The position numbers were made by a program, and so were the translations under genes. Positions 1-5,029 of a stretch of 5,262 nucleotides of DNA are shown one piece after another; the stretch's first letter is position 1; each line of letters begins with the position of its first letter. Under the pieces are notes generated by a model. That model ran no database searches. It saw only the letters and a list, made by a program, of their open reading frames with translations, and was not told where the DNA came from. The stretch is from Candidatus Binataceae bacterium (GTDB lineage Bacteria > Desulfobacterota > Binatia > Binatales > Binataceae): the NCBI GenBank assembly GCA_030042765.1, contig JASHZA010000244.1, positions 1 to 5,262 on the forward strand, written 5' to 3'.

Positions 1-2483
1 TAGGACGCGAGCGCGAGATGGACGCGCTCCGGCACGCGGCCGATCAGGCCAAGGCGGGCCATGGTCAAATCGTGGGAGCGATGGCAGAGCCGGGAGTCGG
101 CAAATCGCGCCTGTTCTTCGAGTTCAAGGCCAAGAATCAGTCCGGATGGATGGTGCTGGAGGCCTACTCGGTTTCGCACGGTAAGGCATCAGCGTATCTG
201 CCGGTGCTCGATCTGCTCCACACTTACTTCAAGATTGCATCGGACGACGATGCGCGCTCCCGGCGCGAGAAGGTTACCGGGCGCGTCATCGCTCTCGATC
301 GATCATTGGAAGATGTACTGCCCTACTTGTTTTCGCTGCTCGGTATCGTCGAGGGCGACGACCCGCTCGCGCAGATGGACGGGCAGGTAAAGAAGCGTCG
401 CACACTCGACGCGATCAAGCGAATTCTGTTGCGCGAAAGCCTCAACCAGCCGCTGATGGTGATGTTCGAGGACCTGCACTGGATCGACGAGCAGACCCAG
501 GAGTTTCTGAATCTGCTGACCGATTCGGTCGCGAATGCGAAGGTCCTGCTGCTGGTGAACTACCGTCCCGAATACTCACATCAGTGGAACAGCAAGACCT
601 ACTATACTCAGTTGCGGCTCGACCCACTGGGCACAGAGCGCGCCGATGAGATGCTGACTGCGCTGTTGGGCGACAGCAAGGATCTGGTGTCGCTCAAGCG
701 GCTGATCATCGAACGGACCGAGGGCAACCCCTTCTTCATGGAAGAAATCGTCCAGGCGCTCTTCGAAGATGACGTGCTCCAGCGCAACGGAACCGTAAAG
801 CTCGCCAAGTCGATGGGCGCGGTGAAGGTCCCGGCCACGGTGCAGGGCGTGATCACCGCGCGTATCGACCGGCTGCCGTCCGATGCGAAAGACCTGCTGC
901 AGACGCTGGCCGTGATAGGGCGTGAGTTCCCGCTCTCGTTGATTCGAGCGGTCGTGACAAAGTCCGATGACGAACTCAACCGGCTGCTCAATGACCTGCA
1001 ACTGGGCGAGTTCATCTACGAGCAGCCGGCGGTCGGCGACACCGATTACATCTTCAAGCACGCGCTGACTCAGGAGGTCGCCTACAACTCGGTCCTGATC
1101 GAGCGCCGCAAGCATTTGCATGAACGTATCGGCGCGGCAATCGAGATGTTGTATTCCGACCGGATCGAGGACCACGTCGCCCAGCTCGCATATCATTTCA
1201 GCCACACTGCAAATGCCGAAAAAGCGATTCATTACCTGACGCTGGCCGGTAAACGCTCGTTGGAAAGATCCGCGCTGGGCGAGGCGGAGACTCGTTTGCG
1301 CAGCGGTCTCAAATTGCTCACCACCATGCCAGAAGGTAGTTCACGCGATAAGCGCGAGCTGGAACTGATGAGCGCGCTTGTTACGGTGTTGCTCATGACC
1401 AAGGGTTACCAAGCACCCGAGACCATCGAAGCAGTCGAGCGCGCCCGCGCCCTGACCGAGAAGGAAGGCACTTTGGCAGAGCTCGTTCAGCAACTATTCG
1501 GGCTTTGGGCGGCAGCCCTTATCACATGTGACCTTACGCGGGGCGCTGAGCTATCTGGCCAAATGATGGAACTGGCTGAACGCGATGGCAGTCCTACCAG
1601 CCTTGCGTTTGCCCACGGCGCCTGGATCCGCATTTGCGCCCACCGTGGAAATCTGAAAGGTGCCGAGAGCCATTTCGATCGCTGGAAAGACTTCTTAGAC
1701 GAAGCCGCGTCCCGGCAGTTTCCTGGGGAGCGAACTCAAATACTGGGTGAAGCAGGGCTAATGGCAGCAATAGCCGGTTACCCCGATTTGGCACTCAAAC
1801 GTGTCGCTCAAGGGTCCGCCTTGGCGGCAGAGAACCGCAACCACTGGGACTTAATCAGTGGTGGGTTTTTTGAAAGCCTCCTGTATTGGATTCTCAGAGA
1901 CCCGCGACGCGTCGAGATGGCCGCCTCGCAGGCGGTGGCACTAGCCGAAGAGCTGGGCAGTCCAGTCCTCATTAACGGTGCGCGGGCATTACTGGGTTGG
2001 GCGAGGGCTTGCCTTGGTCGTACCAGCGAAGGCGTCGCGCTCGCGCGCCAGGGTTGGGCTGGCGCTTTGGCGGCAAACAGCCGGCTCGGCGCAGGTGCGA
2101 TTCGTGTCCTGCTAGCAGACGCGCAAGCGCTCGACGGCGAGACTGATGAAGCGCTGGCGACAATCGACGACGCCGTGAGGACAAATACCGAAGATATTCT
2201 ATATCGGCCGATGGCCCTAACTTCTCGGGGCGAATTGCTCCTGCAGGTCGGGCAAAAGGCAGCGGCCGAGGAATCTTTTCGCGAGGCGATTGCCCTATCG
2301 CGAGAGATGGGCGCGAAACTGTTCGAGTTGAGAGCGGTCACCTCGCTCGCGCGCTTGCTACGAGACACCGATCGCCGAGATGAGATGCGCGTGATGCTCG
2401 CCGAAATCTACAACTGGTTCACCGAGGGCTTCGACACCGCCGACCTCAAGGACGCCAAGGCGCTGCTCGAGGAACTCTATTAA
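1..2483 (+). CDS. AAA_16 ATPase with TPR-like C-terminal region, probably the C-terminal part of an adenylate/guanylate cyclase-type regulator (5' end outside window)
   Basis: The reading frame is open to the left edge. Bases 3-17 encode GRERE and the next codon is the ATG at 18, giving GREREMDAL, the conserved entry into the ATPase domain of this family. The protein therefore starts outside the window and ATG 18 is internal. Numbering from that Met, the Walker A motif is at 23-30 (AEPGVGKS), Walker B at 146-153 (LMVMFEDL) followed by HWID, a sensor-like NYRPEY at 181-186, the family signature ERTEGNPFFMEEIVQAL at 232-248, and KHALTQEVAYNSVLIERR at 347-364. Residues from about 400 to 785 are helical and TPR-like; the clearest repeat is about 739-783. 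The tail FDTADLKDAKALLEELY is typical of the family. Related proteins carry an N-terminal class III nucleotide cyclase domain, but that domain is not visible here, so its presence is inferred. The likely role is as a cytoplasmic signalling ATPase; the ligand is unknown. Codon use changes inside the TPR part (see findings). Confidence 0.9.
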   Translation, partial: GREREMDALRHAADQAKAGHGQIVGAMAEPGVGKSRLFFEFKAKNQSGWMVLEAYSVSHGKASAYLPVLDLLHTYFKIASDDDARSRREKVTGRVIALDRSLEDVLPYLFSLLGIVEGDDPLAQMDGQVKKRRTLDAIKRILLRESLNQPLMVMFEDLHWIDEQTQEFLNLLTDSVANAKVLLLVNYRPEYSHQWNSKTYYTQLRLDPLGTERADEMLTALLGDSKDLVSLKRLIIERTEGNPFFMEEIVQALFEDDVLQRNGTVKLAKSMGAVKVPATVQGVITARIDRLPSDAKDLLQTLAVIGREFPLSLIRAVVTKSDDELNRLLNDLQLGEFIYEQPAVGDTDYIFKHALTQEVAYNSVLIERRKHLHERIGAAIEMLYSDRIEDHVAQLAYHFSHTANAEKAIHYLTLAGKRSLERSALGEAETRLRSGLKLLTTMPEGSSRDKRELELMSALVTVLLMTKGYQAPETIEAVERARALTEKEGTLAELVQQLFGLWAAALITCDLTRGAELSGQMMELAERDGSPTSLAFAHGAWIRICAHRGNLKGAESHFDRWKDFLDEAASRQFPGERTQILGEAGLMAAIAGYPDLALKRVAQGSALAAENRNHWDLISGGFFESLLYWILRDPRRVEMAASQAVALAEELGSPVLINGARALLGWARACLGRTSEGVALARQGWAGALAANSRLGAGAIRVLLADAQALDGETDEALATIDDAVRTNTEDILYRPMALTSRGELLLQVGQKAAAEESFREAIALSREMGAKLFELRAVTSLARLLRDTDRRDEMRVMLAEIYNWFTEGFDTADLKDAKALLEELY

Positions 2484-2518
2484 TCTTCACGCAACTCGCG
2501 GACTCGTTTGCTCGCTTC

Positions 2519-2533
2519 GCGCGGGGACCGCGC
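2519..2533 (+). repeat. GC-rich perfect hairpin after the ATPase gene
   Basis: GCGCGG-GGA-CCGCGC is a perfect 6-bp inverted repeat with a 3-base loop, 36 bases after the ATPase stop codon. No T-run follows it, so alone it is a poor intrinsic terminator. With the hairpin at 2545-2561 it could form a tandem stop or an mRNA 3'-end stabiliser. Its function is inferred only from position. Confidence 0.4.
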
Positions 2534-2544
2534 TCCGCTAGCGC

Positions 2545-2572
2545 TGGCCTCAAAGAGGCCAAGATTCTTCTT
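2545..2572 (+). terminator. Candidate intrinsic terminator for the ATPase gene
   Basis: TGGCCTC-AAA-GAGGCCA is a perfect 7-bp stem with a 3-base loop (2545-2561). It is followed by AGATTCTTCTT, a broken T-rich tract rather than a clean T-run. It lies about 60 bases after the TAA at 2481-2483, where a terminator would be expected. The stem overlaps the codons of the relic at 2549-2590, so it may be an accidental property of that sequence or a relic reused as a terminator. Evidence is moderate because the T tract is interrupted by C. Confidence 0.35.
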
Positions 2573-2590
2573 GACCAACTGCAAGGCTGA
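2549..2590 (+). pseudogene. 3'-end relic of a second cyclase-type AAA/TPR gene
   Basis: Read from 2549, the frame encodes LKEAKILLDQLQG and a TGA at 2588-2590. This matches the tail of the intact upstream protein, LKDAKALLEEL (2443-2475), at 6 of 11 positions plus conservative D/E and E/D changes. The DNA agrees at about 23 of 33 bases, and several differences are at third codon positions, as expected for a diverged coding paralogue rather than a recent tandem duplication. Nothing recognisable as this family precedes it in frame, so only the last 13 codons and the stop remain. The likely origin is a neighbouring paralogue lost by deletion. The match is short; a chance match cannot be fully excluded. 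Confidence 0.55.
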
Positions 2591-2601
2591 CTGCTGCAGC
2601 G

Positions 2602-2667
2602 GGCGACGAGGCCTCATTCGTTGCCGGCACCGAACTCCTGGTTGACGGCGGCTGCATTGCGGTCTAA
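2602..2667 (+). pseudogene. C-terminal relic of a short-chain dehydrogenase/reductase (SDR)
   Basis: The frame reads GDEASFVAGTELLVDGG, then CIAV and a TAA at 2665-2667. This is the standard end of classical SDR enzymes, where S-x-(F/Y)-(V/I)-x-G-x-x-(L/I)-x-V-D-G-G closes the Rossmann fold just before the C-terminus. The same frame is blocked by a stop at 2572-2574, so at most 30 codons remain of a normal ~250-residue protein. The catalytic Ser/Tyr/Lys and the cofactor-binding Gly motif are absent. It begins about a dozen bases after the stop of the preceding relic and ends 41 bases before the start of the flavin-oxidoreductase relic. It is almost certainly non-functional; the substrate of the parent enzyme cannot be told. 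Confidence 0.75.
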
Positions 2668-2694
2668 TGCTCGATCAAGCCCCGCCGGATTCTC

Positions 2695-2700
2695 AGGGAG
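2695..2700 (+). promoter_or_regulatory. Ribosome binding site of the decayed LLM oxidoreductase
   Basis: AGGGAG lies 8 bases before ATG 2709. The site and the start codon are intact although the gene behind them is broken, so a 39-residue peptide (2709-2828) could still be translated. It confirms 2709 as the original start of the oxidoreductase. Confidence 0.6.
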
Positions 2701-2708
2701 AAACGACA

Positions 2709-3037
2709 ATGCTGGAAATCGGCGTGTTCCGTAATGGCGCGAGCGATCTGCGTAATGCAAAGCTCCAGTGGCTGGTCGTCAACGATGGCTCGCTCGCGGA
2801 GGTCGACGAGAGAGCCAGCGCACGCTGATCAATCAGATCCAGCACGGAATCCTCGCCGACCATCTCGGTTTCAACTATTTCTTCATTTTGAATCAGGCGG
2901 GTTACAGGGGCGCGAAGTCGAGGAGCAGATGCAATGTTTCGCGGAAGAGGTCGCGCCGTTACTCGCGCGCGTGCGACAGTCAGGTGCGAAATCCCGACGT
3001 GGCGCCCGACCTCGAGCCCGGCGACCATCCGCGCTAA
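2709..3037 (+). pseudogene. Luciferase-like (LLM class) flavin-dependent oxidoreductase, internally deleted and frameshifted
   Basis: Three frames together spell the two ends of one protein. From ATG 2709 comes MLEIGVFRNGASDL...VVNDGSLAEVDE, closed by TGA 2826-2828. From about 2816 the next frame continues with LINQIQHGILADHLGF and NYFF to 2884. From about 2881-2890 a third frame gives FESGG...EVEEQMQCFAEEVAPLLAR, and after about 2970 the reading returns to the second frame as RNPDVAPDLEPGDHPR with TAA at 3035-3037. I recognise these as the N- and C-terminal segments of a luciferase-like monooxygenase of roughly 400 residues, from memory of the family. About 105 codons remain, so the central TIM-barrel, including most of the flavin-binding core, is missing. 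The frame change near 2812-2817 and the one at the CG-alternating run 2964-2971 are small indels; the middle loss is a large deletion. A functional flavoenzyme is not possible from this locus. Confidence 0.75.
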
Positions 3038-3041
3038 GGAG
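3036..3041 (+). promoter_or_regulatory. Ribosome binding site deciding the GTG start of the thioesterase
   Basis: AAGGAG is a strong Shine-Dalgarno with 8 bases to the GTG at 3050. Its first two bases are the last two of the TAA that ends the LLM relic. This tight packing is typical of genes in one operon with translational coupling, and it supports GTG 3050 over any later start. Confidence 0.8.
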
Positions 3042-3049
3042 CTCAAGAA

Positions 3050-3463
3050 GTGGCTGCAACTGATCCGTTGACTATTCTCAAGGAAAGCCCGCTGCCCTTC
3101 GCCGGGCTGCTCGGGATTCGCTTCCTCAGTGCTGCGCCCGATCGCGTGCAGGCCGAAATGGATGTGCGCGCCGAACTCTGCACGAATCCTCCGGTGTTGC
3201 ACGGCGGCGCAGTGATGGCTTTCGCCGACACGCTCGGAGCCTGCGCTACGATCCTAAATCTTCGGGACGGCGCGGGCACCACCACTATTGAGTCGAAAAC
3301 CAATTTCTTCGCGCCGGCTCCGGTCGGCACGAAGGTGACGGGCGAGTGCGTTCCGCTCCATCGAGGCAAGCGCACGATGGTATGGCAGACGCGCGTCACC
3401 TCCGCCGAAGGAAGGCTGCTGGCGCTGGTGACGCAGACCCAGATGGTGCTCGAGGCGCGCTGA
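3050..3463 (+). CDS. PaaI-type hotdog-fold acyl-CoA thioesterase
   Basis: A 137-residue protein of usual length for single-domain 4HBT/PaaI thioesterases, which hydrolyse acyl-CoA or aryl-CoA thioesters in the cytoplasm as dimers or tetramers. The defining motif is at 50-60: LHGGAVMAFAD, with H51-G52-G53 and the catalytic-type acid D60 on the hotdog helix; N46 sits where the family has its conserved Asn. Residues 79-88 (TIESKTNFFA), with the following PAPVGTKVTGE, form the usual central strands, and 109-131 the closing strand pair. The start is GTG, chosen by the AAGGAG 8 bases upstream. It is the last gene of the plus-strand run, directly after the LLM relic, and converges on the tag gene with 22 bases between the two stop codons. 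The substrate is not identifiable. It might have served the lost SDR/LLM pathway or be a general CoA-releasing housekeeping enzyme. Confidence 0.88.
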   Translation: MAATDPLTILKESPLPFAGLLGIRFLSAAPDRVQAEMDVRAELCTNPPVLHGGAVMAFADTLGACATILNLRDGAGTTTIESKTNFFAPAPVGTKVTGECVPLHRGKRTMVWQTRVTSAEGRLLALVTQTQMVLEAR

Positions 3464-3485
3464 AGTCCTTCGCGGCGTGGCTCTT

Positions 3486-4022
3486 CTAGCCCGCTTGCGC
3501 CCACGGAGGTTTGAGCCTCGCGATTTTTGCGTAGACGGGACAGGTCTTGTCGTGCGCGCCGGGCAGATAGCCCGTGCTCAGCAGGAATTCACCGGTTATC
3601 TCGCCGCCGGTGAAGGCGAAGGTTTTTTTGAACAGCTTAACCCATTCCGGTTTCGCGAGCGGATGATGCCCGTCGAGCCACGCCGCGAACGAGCCGTGGC
3701 TGGCGCGGATTTCGCGCAGGCGCCGCGCGTTTTCGATCGCGGCGTCAATCTTGAGACGATTGCGGATGATGCCCTCGTCGGCGAGCAGCCGCGCGCGCTG
3801 GCGCGTCCCGTAATGCGCGACCTTGTCGACGTCGAAGTTGTCGTAGGCGGCGCGGAAGTTCTCGCGCTTGGTCAAAATCGTGAGCCATGAAAGCCCGGCC
3901 TGGTTGATCTCCAGGATCAGCCGCTCGAACAACAGGGGCTCCTCGCGGATGGGGAAGCCGTATTCGCGATCGTGATAGGGGCCGTGCACCGGATGGCCGG
4001 GGGCGATAGTGCAGTAGCTCAT
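3486..4022 (-). CDS. tag: DNA-3-methyladenine glycosylase I
   Basis: A 178-residue protein that removes 3-methyladenine from alkylated DNA, the first step of base excision repair. Using the Met at 4022, the zinc ligands fall at the positions known from E. coli Tag: C4 and H17 at the N-terminus (MSYC, YHDREYG) and a C-terminal HxxxC pair at H157 and C161 (GAHDKTC). The catalytic-pocket residues are present: E38 in LEINQAGLSW and W46 at its end, followed by TILTKRENFR. GIIRNRLKI and the C-terminal FTGGEITGEFLLSTGYLPG are also characteristic. YHDxEYG has Tyr where many members have Trp. An in-frame ATG at 4055 would add 11 residues (MPRQRFAIRTA). I prefer 4022 because it puts Cys at position 4 as in E. 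coli. Neither start has a clear Shine-Dalgarno. It converges with the thioesterase and diverges from the membrane methyltransferase. Confidence 0.93.
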   Translation of the reverse strand: MSYCTIAPGHPVHGPYHDREYGFPIREEPLLFERLILEINQAGLSWLTILTKRENFRAAYDNFDVDKVAHYGTRQRARLLADEGIIRNRLKIDAAIENARRLREIRASHGSFAAWLDGHHPLAKPEWVKLFKKTFAFTGGEITGEFLLSTGYLPGAHDKTCPVYAKIARLKPPWAQAG

Positions 4023-4024
4023 GG

Positions 4025-4043
4025 CGGTTCGTATAGCGAACCG
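4025..4043 (-). repeat. Perfect inverted repeat directly upstream of the tag start codon
   Basis: CGGTTCG-TATAG-CGAACCG is a 7-bp perfect stem with a 5-base loop. It begins 3 bases before the tag ATG on the minus strand and occupies the place where a ribosome site should be. It could be an RNA hairpin limiting initiation or a dyad operator. If translation started at 4055 instead, the repeat would lie inside the coding sequence. Confidence 0.5.
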
Positions 4044-4127
4044 TTGGCGCGGCATCCAGACTCGGCATGCCTGCGGGATTTCACCCTTGACAGGAAGCGC
4101 TATTCGTGCCGCCGAGGGCGCGAAATA

Positions 4128-4133
4128 ATTATA
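4128..4133 (-). promoter_or_regulatory. Candidate -10 box for tag
   Basis: Read on the minus strand the hexamer is TATAAT, a perfect sigma-70 -10, in an AT-rich island that contrasts with the GC-rich surroundings. At 16-18 bases further upstream I see no good -35 (the best is ATAACT or TAACTA). Transcription would begin near 4121 and give a leader of about 100 bases before the start at 4022. Confidence 0.4.
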
Positions 4134-4156
4134 CTATCTATTTAAGTGATAGTTAT
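4131..4156 (+). repeat. Inverted repeat between the divergent promoters, candidate operator
   Basis: ACTATC (4133-4138) and GATAGT (4148-4153) form a perfect 6-bp dyad with a 9-base spacer. With one bulged base the arms extend to ATACTATC and GATAGTTAT. The dyad sits between two opposed TATAAT boxes and overlaps both promoter cores, which is where a shared repressor or activator would bind. No regulator gene is in the window. Confidence 0.4.
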
Positions 4157-4170
4157 GCATGCTATATAAT
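4142..4170 (+). promoter_or_regulatory. Candidate promoter for the membrane methyltransferase
   Basis: TATAAT at 4165-4170 is a perfect -10. With a 17-base spacer the -35 would be TTAAGT at 4142-4147, matching TTGACA at three of six positions. Transcription would start near 4177, leaving a leader of about 150 bases. The -10 is convincing; the -35 is weak and may indicate activator dependence or a different sigma factor. Confidence 0.4.
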
Positions 4171-4176
4171 CATAAA

Positions 4177-4330
4177 AGACGATTCAGCGTGGAAATTGTG
4201 CCGGTGGAATATTAGGAAAACTAAAGTTGGGGCTTACGGCCAGCCGCGCCTGAAGCCGTGATTCATTCGAGTCTAATGGTGTGGGACAATAAAAGGCGAT
4301 CGTGGGTTCCGCATAGGGGGAATTGAAAAG
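4177..4330 (+). other. Long untranslated leader of the methyltransferase gene with possible hairpin and ribosome site
   Basis: No gene is visible here. ACGGC (4236-4240) can pair with GCCGT (4255-4259), or alternatively GGCTT (4231-4235) with AAGCC (4253-4257); the two pairings are mutually exclusive. TTAG/CTAA at 4212-4224 is a minor stem. AGGGGG at 4315-4320 is the probable Shine-Dalgarno, 10 bases before ATG 4331. I could not match the leader to any riboswitch class I know. Confidence 0.35.
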
Positions 4331-5029
4331 ATGGGGGATGCGGTTGAAGCAAGAGCGACGGTGGCCGTAGAAGCGGATATCGCCGGCCGCCCGGCGGCTC
4401 CGTTGAGGGTTGGCACGCCGAGGTTTACCAGGGCGGGCCTGGCCAATGCGGCCTCAAATGTCTGCCTGGCCGTGCTCTTTGGCGCCGCGCTGCTTCCGGG
4501 TATCCACCGTTACGTCAACAGCGTGGCGGATATCATATGGGCGACCGGGGCCGCTTTGATGTGCCTGCTTTCCCTCGTGCGCGTTCCTCCGAGGACGGTG
4601 GCCGTCAACATCCGGGCGATTTCGGCGACGGCGGGCATGATGCTCGTGCCGACGCTGATAGCGCCGTCGGTGCCGGCAGTCGGAGTCCTCTACAAGGCCG
4701 GCGTGGCGCTCGAGATGATCGGGCTATTGCTTACCCAGGTGGCGCGCGTCTACCTGGGGCGGCGGTTCGGTTTGCTTCCGGCAAATCGCGGCGTGGTTTC
4801 GACCGGCCCGTTCGCGCTCATGCGCCATCCGATCTACTCGGGCTGGCTGTTGCTGACGATCGGATACACGATGATCTACCCAAGCTGGCGCAACGTGCTG
4901 GTGATTCTCGGAACCCTGCCGTTCATGGTGTGGCGAATCGGGCAGGAGGAGGCGCTGCTGAGGGAGGACGCGGGTTACCGCTCCTATCTCGAGCGCGTCC
5001 GCTACCGGTTGCTCCCCTACATTCTCTGA
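4331..5029 (+). CDS. Membrane methyltransferase of the isoprenylcysteine carboxyl methyltransferase (ICMT)/phospholipid methyltransferase type
   Basis: A 232-residue integral membrane protein. A hydrophilic, Ala-rich N-terminus (1-38) precedes hydrophobic segments at about 40-58, 66-83, 98-112, 117-138 and a helical hairpin at about 168-201. The C-terminal half is diagnostic: GRRFGLLP (143-150), STGPFALMRHPIYSGWLL (157-174) with the RHPxY core at 165-169, and EEALLREDAGYRSYLERVRY (206-225) with the E-E pair. In the ICMT and PEMT families these elements form the S-adenosylmethionine site at the cytoplasmic face of the membrane. Bacterial members rarely have a known substrate; methylation of a lipid, a small carboxylate or an amine is possible, and protein prenyl-cysteine methylation is not implied. 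ATG 4331 is preceded by AGGGGG. It is divergent from tag, with an AT-rich promoter region between them, and no other gene follows in the window. Confidence 0.85.
   Translation: MGDAVEARATVAVEADIAGRPAAPLRVGTPRFTRAGLANAASNVCLAVLFGAALLPGIHRYVNSVADIIWATGAALMCLLSLVRVPPRTVAVNIRAISATAGMMLVPTLIAPSVPAVGVLYKAGVALEMIGLLLTQVARVYLGRRFGLLPANRGVVSTGPFALMRHPIYSGWLLLTIGYTMIYPSWRNVLVILGTLPFMVWRIGQEEALLREDAGYRSYLERVRYRLLPYIL

Noticed and set aside
576..1232. Minus-strand open frame of 218 codons inside the ATPase gene
   Set aside because: It lies wholly opposite conserved ATPase codons, has no recognisable domain, and long antisense frames are expected in GC-rich coding DNA.
1808..2368. Minus-strand open frame of 186 codons opposite the TPR region
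   Set aside because: Its Ser/Arg/Ala-rich composition with no motif is typical of an antisense shadow; the plus-strand frame is a clear gene.
2734..3063. Plus-strand frames of 109 and 89 codons (2734-3063 and 2768-3037) as separate small genes
   Set aside because: Each contains only one part of the LLM protein embedded in out-of-frame residues. They are pieces of one decayed gene, not independent genes.
2693..3202. Minus-strand open frame of 169 codons across the LLM relic and the thioesterase start
   Set aside because: It overlaps the thioesterase coding sequence and its ribosome site, and the plus-strand relic frames show real family similarity whereas this one shows none.
3477..3890. Plus-strand open frame of 137 codons opposite tag
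   Set aside because: The minus strand carries Tag with all zinc ligands and the catalytic Glu; the plus frame has no recognisable domain.
3745..4068. Minus-strand frame of 107 codons overlapping the start of tag
   Set aside because: It is an Arg/Pro/Ala-rich alternate-frame reading of the tag codons.
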